This document shows, in pieces, positions 62,498 to 64,000 of a DNA stretch of 64,000 bases. The stretch is taken from the NCBI GenBank assembly GCA_050250915.1, contig JBFWNT010000018.1:6665-70664 (forward strand), written 5' to 3'. The stretch is from Miltoncostaea sp050250915 (GTDB lineage Bacteria; Actinomycetota; Thermoleophilia; Miltoncostaeales; Miltoncostaeaceae). Numbering within the stretch: the first letter of the stretch is position 1; each line of letters begins with the position of its first letter. The translations under genes and the position numbers were made by a program. Under the pieces are notes generated by a model. The model was given only the letters and a program-made list of their open reading frames with translations, had not been told where the DNA came from and did not search any database.

Positions 62498-62611
62498 ATG
62501 CTCTTCGACCAGGAACGACACGGGGGCGCCATCAAGGTCATCGCGATCGTGCTCGCGGTGGTGTTCCTGATCGGGATGATCGTCCTCGGGGGCGTCCTGA
62601 TCTTCGTGTAG
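62498..62611 (+). CDS. 37-residue single-helix membrane peptide
   Basis: MLFDQERHGGAIKV followed by one membrane helix IAIVLAVVFLIGMIVLGGVL and FV. TACGGT (62481-62486) lies 11 nt before the ATG. Short gene that is easily missed; the clean hydrophobic helix and promoter position support it. Unknown function. Confidence 0.5.
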   Translation: MLFDQERHGGAIKVIAIVLAVVFLIGMIVLGGVLIFV

Positions 62612-62867
62612 GCGGTCCGCACGGGCCTGGCACCCGGTCCACCACCAGGCATATGGTCGCCTGGTCCGGCCGTCCTGCCGGGGTGGACCCGGTGCCGCCG
62701 ACACAGCGCACGATCACCGACGGGCCCGCCGCGGCAGCACGGCGCGGGGCACGCCGGGTGATGCGCGCGGCCCCTTCATCGTCACGCCCGTCCCGGACGG
62801 CCGGGCGATCGTGCCGACCCCCGGCACGACGACCGGGCGCGCGAGCGCGCCCGAGAGGAGGGACCAC

Positions 62868-63197
62868 ATGCACGTCCTGATCATCAACTTCCACCTGGCG
62901 GACATGACCGAGGACGCGTACCGGGCGGCATCCGCCGAACTCGCGCCCGCGTTCGCCCGGGTGCCCGGACTGCTCGCGAAGCTGTGGCTCCACGAGGACG
63001 CCTCCGCGACGTACGGGGGCGTCTACCTCTTCCGGGACCGGCAGGCGGTGGAGGCCTACCTCGCCTCCGACCTGCTCGCCGGGGTCGCGGCGTCCCCCAA
63101 CTTCGTGGACATCACCAGCCGCGACTTCGCCGTCTACGAGGACCTCAGCCGGGTCACGCAGCCGGGGCTGGAGCTCCTCGCCGAGGCGGTCGCCTAG
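62868..63197 (+). CDS. YdhR-family antibiotic-biosynthesis-type monooxygenase-like protein
   Basis: 109 residues, single dimeric ferredoxin-like (ABM) domain: MHVLIINFHLADMTEDAYRAA, AFARVPGLLAKLWLHEDA, YGGVYLFRDRQAVEAYLASDL, FVDITSRDFAVYEDLS. This matches YdhR-like proteins, small putative monooxygenases or heme/quinone-binding proteins. ATG 62868 has AGGAGG 6 nt upstream. No operon partner. Confidence 0.82.
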   Translation: MHVLIINFHLADMTEDAYRAASAELAPAFARVPGLLAKLWLHEDASATYGGVYLFRDRQAVEAYLASDLLAGVAASPNFVDITSRDFAVYEDLSRVTQPGLELLAEAVA

Positions 63198-63208
63198 CGA
63201 CCCGGCGG

Positions 63209-63727
63209 TTACGCCGCGCCAGGCCACGCGGGCCCCCGCGCGAGGCGCACCGGTCCCCGCGCGCCCCGGATGTCGACGGGGCGGCCGCGCTGCCGCACCT
63301 CGAGCGTCCCGGCGTCGGCCAGGTCGGCGGCGACATCACGGGCCGGCTGCATCGCGGCGCGCCACGCAGCGCCGCCCGCCACCCGTGCCGCGTCGCTCGG
63401 GCAGATGGTCCTCGCCGGGTCGCGGGCGCGGAGGAGCGTGAGCATCGCCGCCCGCAGGCGCGCCGACCTGCCCGCCTCGGAGGCCGGCTCCCACCACGGC
63501 TCCCCGCGCTCTCCGAGCGCCACCTTCGCGTCCCGCACCCGCTCGCGCGCCGCCGCCGTCCCCGGCCCACTCGCACCCGCCGCGCGCACCGCGCGCCGGG
63601 CGTCCATCAGCTCGGCGACGAGCTCCGCCCTGAGCGGATCCGGGATCGCGGGATCGGAGGCCCGCCAGCGGCGACCGCCGATCAGCAGGAAGCGCCCGTC
63701 GGGCGTCCGCTCGGGCTGCGGGGTCAT
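63209..63727 (-). CDS. DUF3253-domain protein
   Basis: 172 residues. The C-terminal 75 match DUF3253: LRAAMLTLLRARDPARTICP, SDAARVAGGAAWRAAM, VAADLADAGTLEVRQRGRPV, RGPVRLARG, a winged-helix-like fold. The N-terminal half (FLLIGGRRWRASDPAIPDPLR, AELVAELMDARRAVRAAG) resembles short proteins often fused to or placed next to it. Function unknown. Convergent with the monooxygenase gene, 11 bp apart. Confidence 0.75.
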   Translation of the reverse strand: MTPQPERTPDGRFLLIGGRRWRASDPAIPDPLRAELVAELMDARRAVRAAGASGPGTAAARERVRDAKVALGERGEPWWEPASEAGRSARLRAAMLTLLRARDPARTICPSDAARVAGGAAWRAAMQPARDVAADLADAGTLEVRQRGRPVDIRGARGPVRLARGPAWPGAA

Positions 63728-63843
63728 GGCCCGGAAGTGCCCGCCGAGGGCGTGTCACGCACGCCTCTTGCGTTTCCCACCCCGGCAGGCATACGTATTC
63801 CCTCCTGACCGAACGGCCGTTGTACAACGAGCAGGAGGCGCAG

Positions 63844-64000
63844 GTGCCCGACCTGAAGCTGGAGGCCGTGGTGGTGCCCGTCGCGGACGTGGACCGCGCG
63901 AAGGCGTTCTATGCGGGGCTCGGGTGGCGGCTCGACGCCGACTTCCCGTTCGACAACGGGTTCCGCATCGTCCAGTTCACGCCGCCCGGCTCCGGGTGCT
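63844..64000 (+). CDS. VOC-family (glyoxalase/dioxygenase-like) protein, 3' end beyond window
   Basis: 52 codons visible from GTG 63844, with AGGAGG 4 nt upstream. KLEAVVVPVADVDRAKAFYAGLGWRLDADFPFD (split here as VVVPVADVDRAKAFYAGLGW and RLDADFPF) is the first beta-alpha-beta unit of the vicinal-oxygen-chelate fold; the usual first metal ligand position is Val/Glu here, so a metal-free binding protein is possible. The rest is outside the window. Confidence 0.75.
   Translation, partial: MPDLKLEAVVVPVADVDRAKAFYAGLGWRLDADFPFDNGFRIVQFTPPGSGC

Overview
The window comes from a very GC-rich, GTG/TTG-rich chromosome. The gene content (DrrA/DrrB-type ABC exporter, GAF-ANTAR and STAS regulators, an EspR-like DNA-binding protein, Excalibur domains, an actinobacterial-type glutamate synthase) points to an actinomycete, possibly a deep-branching class such as Thermoleophilia; the class is an inference. 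Many genes have a TANNNT -10 hexamer ending 6-8 nt before the start codon and no Shine-Dalgarno sequence, so leaderless mRNAs look common.

Left backbone (1-30,900). A partial DksA/TraR gene, a three-gene ABC exporter, an O-methyltransferase, an exported glucosaminidase-like protein, a quinone-oxidoreductase-type MDR protein, an internally deleted alpha/beta hydrolase, two different ABC-F proteins, an M42 peptidase, a rhomboid protease with a zinc-binding N-terminus, a STAS/GAF-ANTAR pair followed by a non-coding block of repeated hairpins, a 1,567-residue glutamate synthase large subunit with no small subunit beside it, an FHA membrane protein, an RNase D-like protein, a universal stress protein, an HD (ppGpp hydrolase-like) protein divergent from a Ppx/GppA phosphatase, a SUI1/YciH factor, a sulfate-assimilation run (cysH, cysC, PHP phosphatase), oligoendopeptidase F, an XRE regulator, a methyltransferase and tRNA-Asn(GTT).

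Integrated element (30,908-60,599). The last 26 nt of tRNA-Asn plus the next base are repeated exactly at 60,573-60,599, next to a tyrosine integrase and a small excisionase. The 29.7 kb between the repeats is therefore an integrative element in tRNA-Asn. Its tRNA end carries an overlapping two-gene unit (helix-turn-helix-like protein plus PD-(D/E)XK nuclease) that I cannot assign to a known system. Then come three secreted proteins (RTX-like/Excalibur, SNase/Excalibur, DUF6636-like), IS remnants, four ECF sigma factor / membrane partner modules, a membrane protein-TPR-AAA+ operon, a patch of decayed genes (transposon, cydB, histidine kinase), a nucleotidyltransferase-HTH protein, a long serine recombinase, a fragment of another recombinase, and a small XRE regulator beside int/xis.

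Right backbone (60,600-64,000). A nested hairpin that was probably the original sequence behind tRNA-Asn, a secreted repeat (beta-propeller-like) protein, a 37-residue membrane peptide, a YdhR-like monooxygenase, a DUF3253 protein and the start of a VOC-family gene.

Candidates for undescribed biology: the nuclease/HTH pair at 31.2-33.7 kb, the ECF/sensor array at 37.6-45.8 kb, the membrane-TPR-AAA+ operon at 47.3-50.0 kb and the repeated hairpin block at 11.8-12.2 kb.
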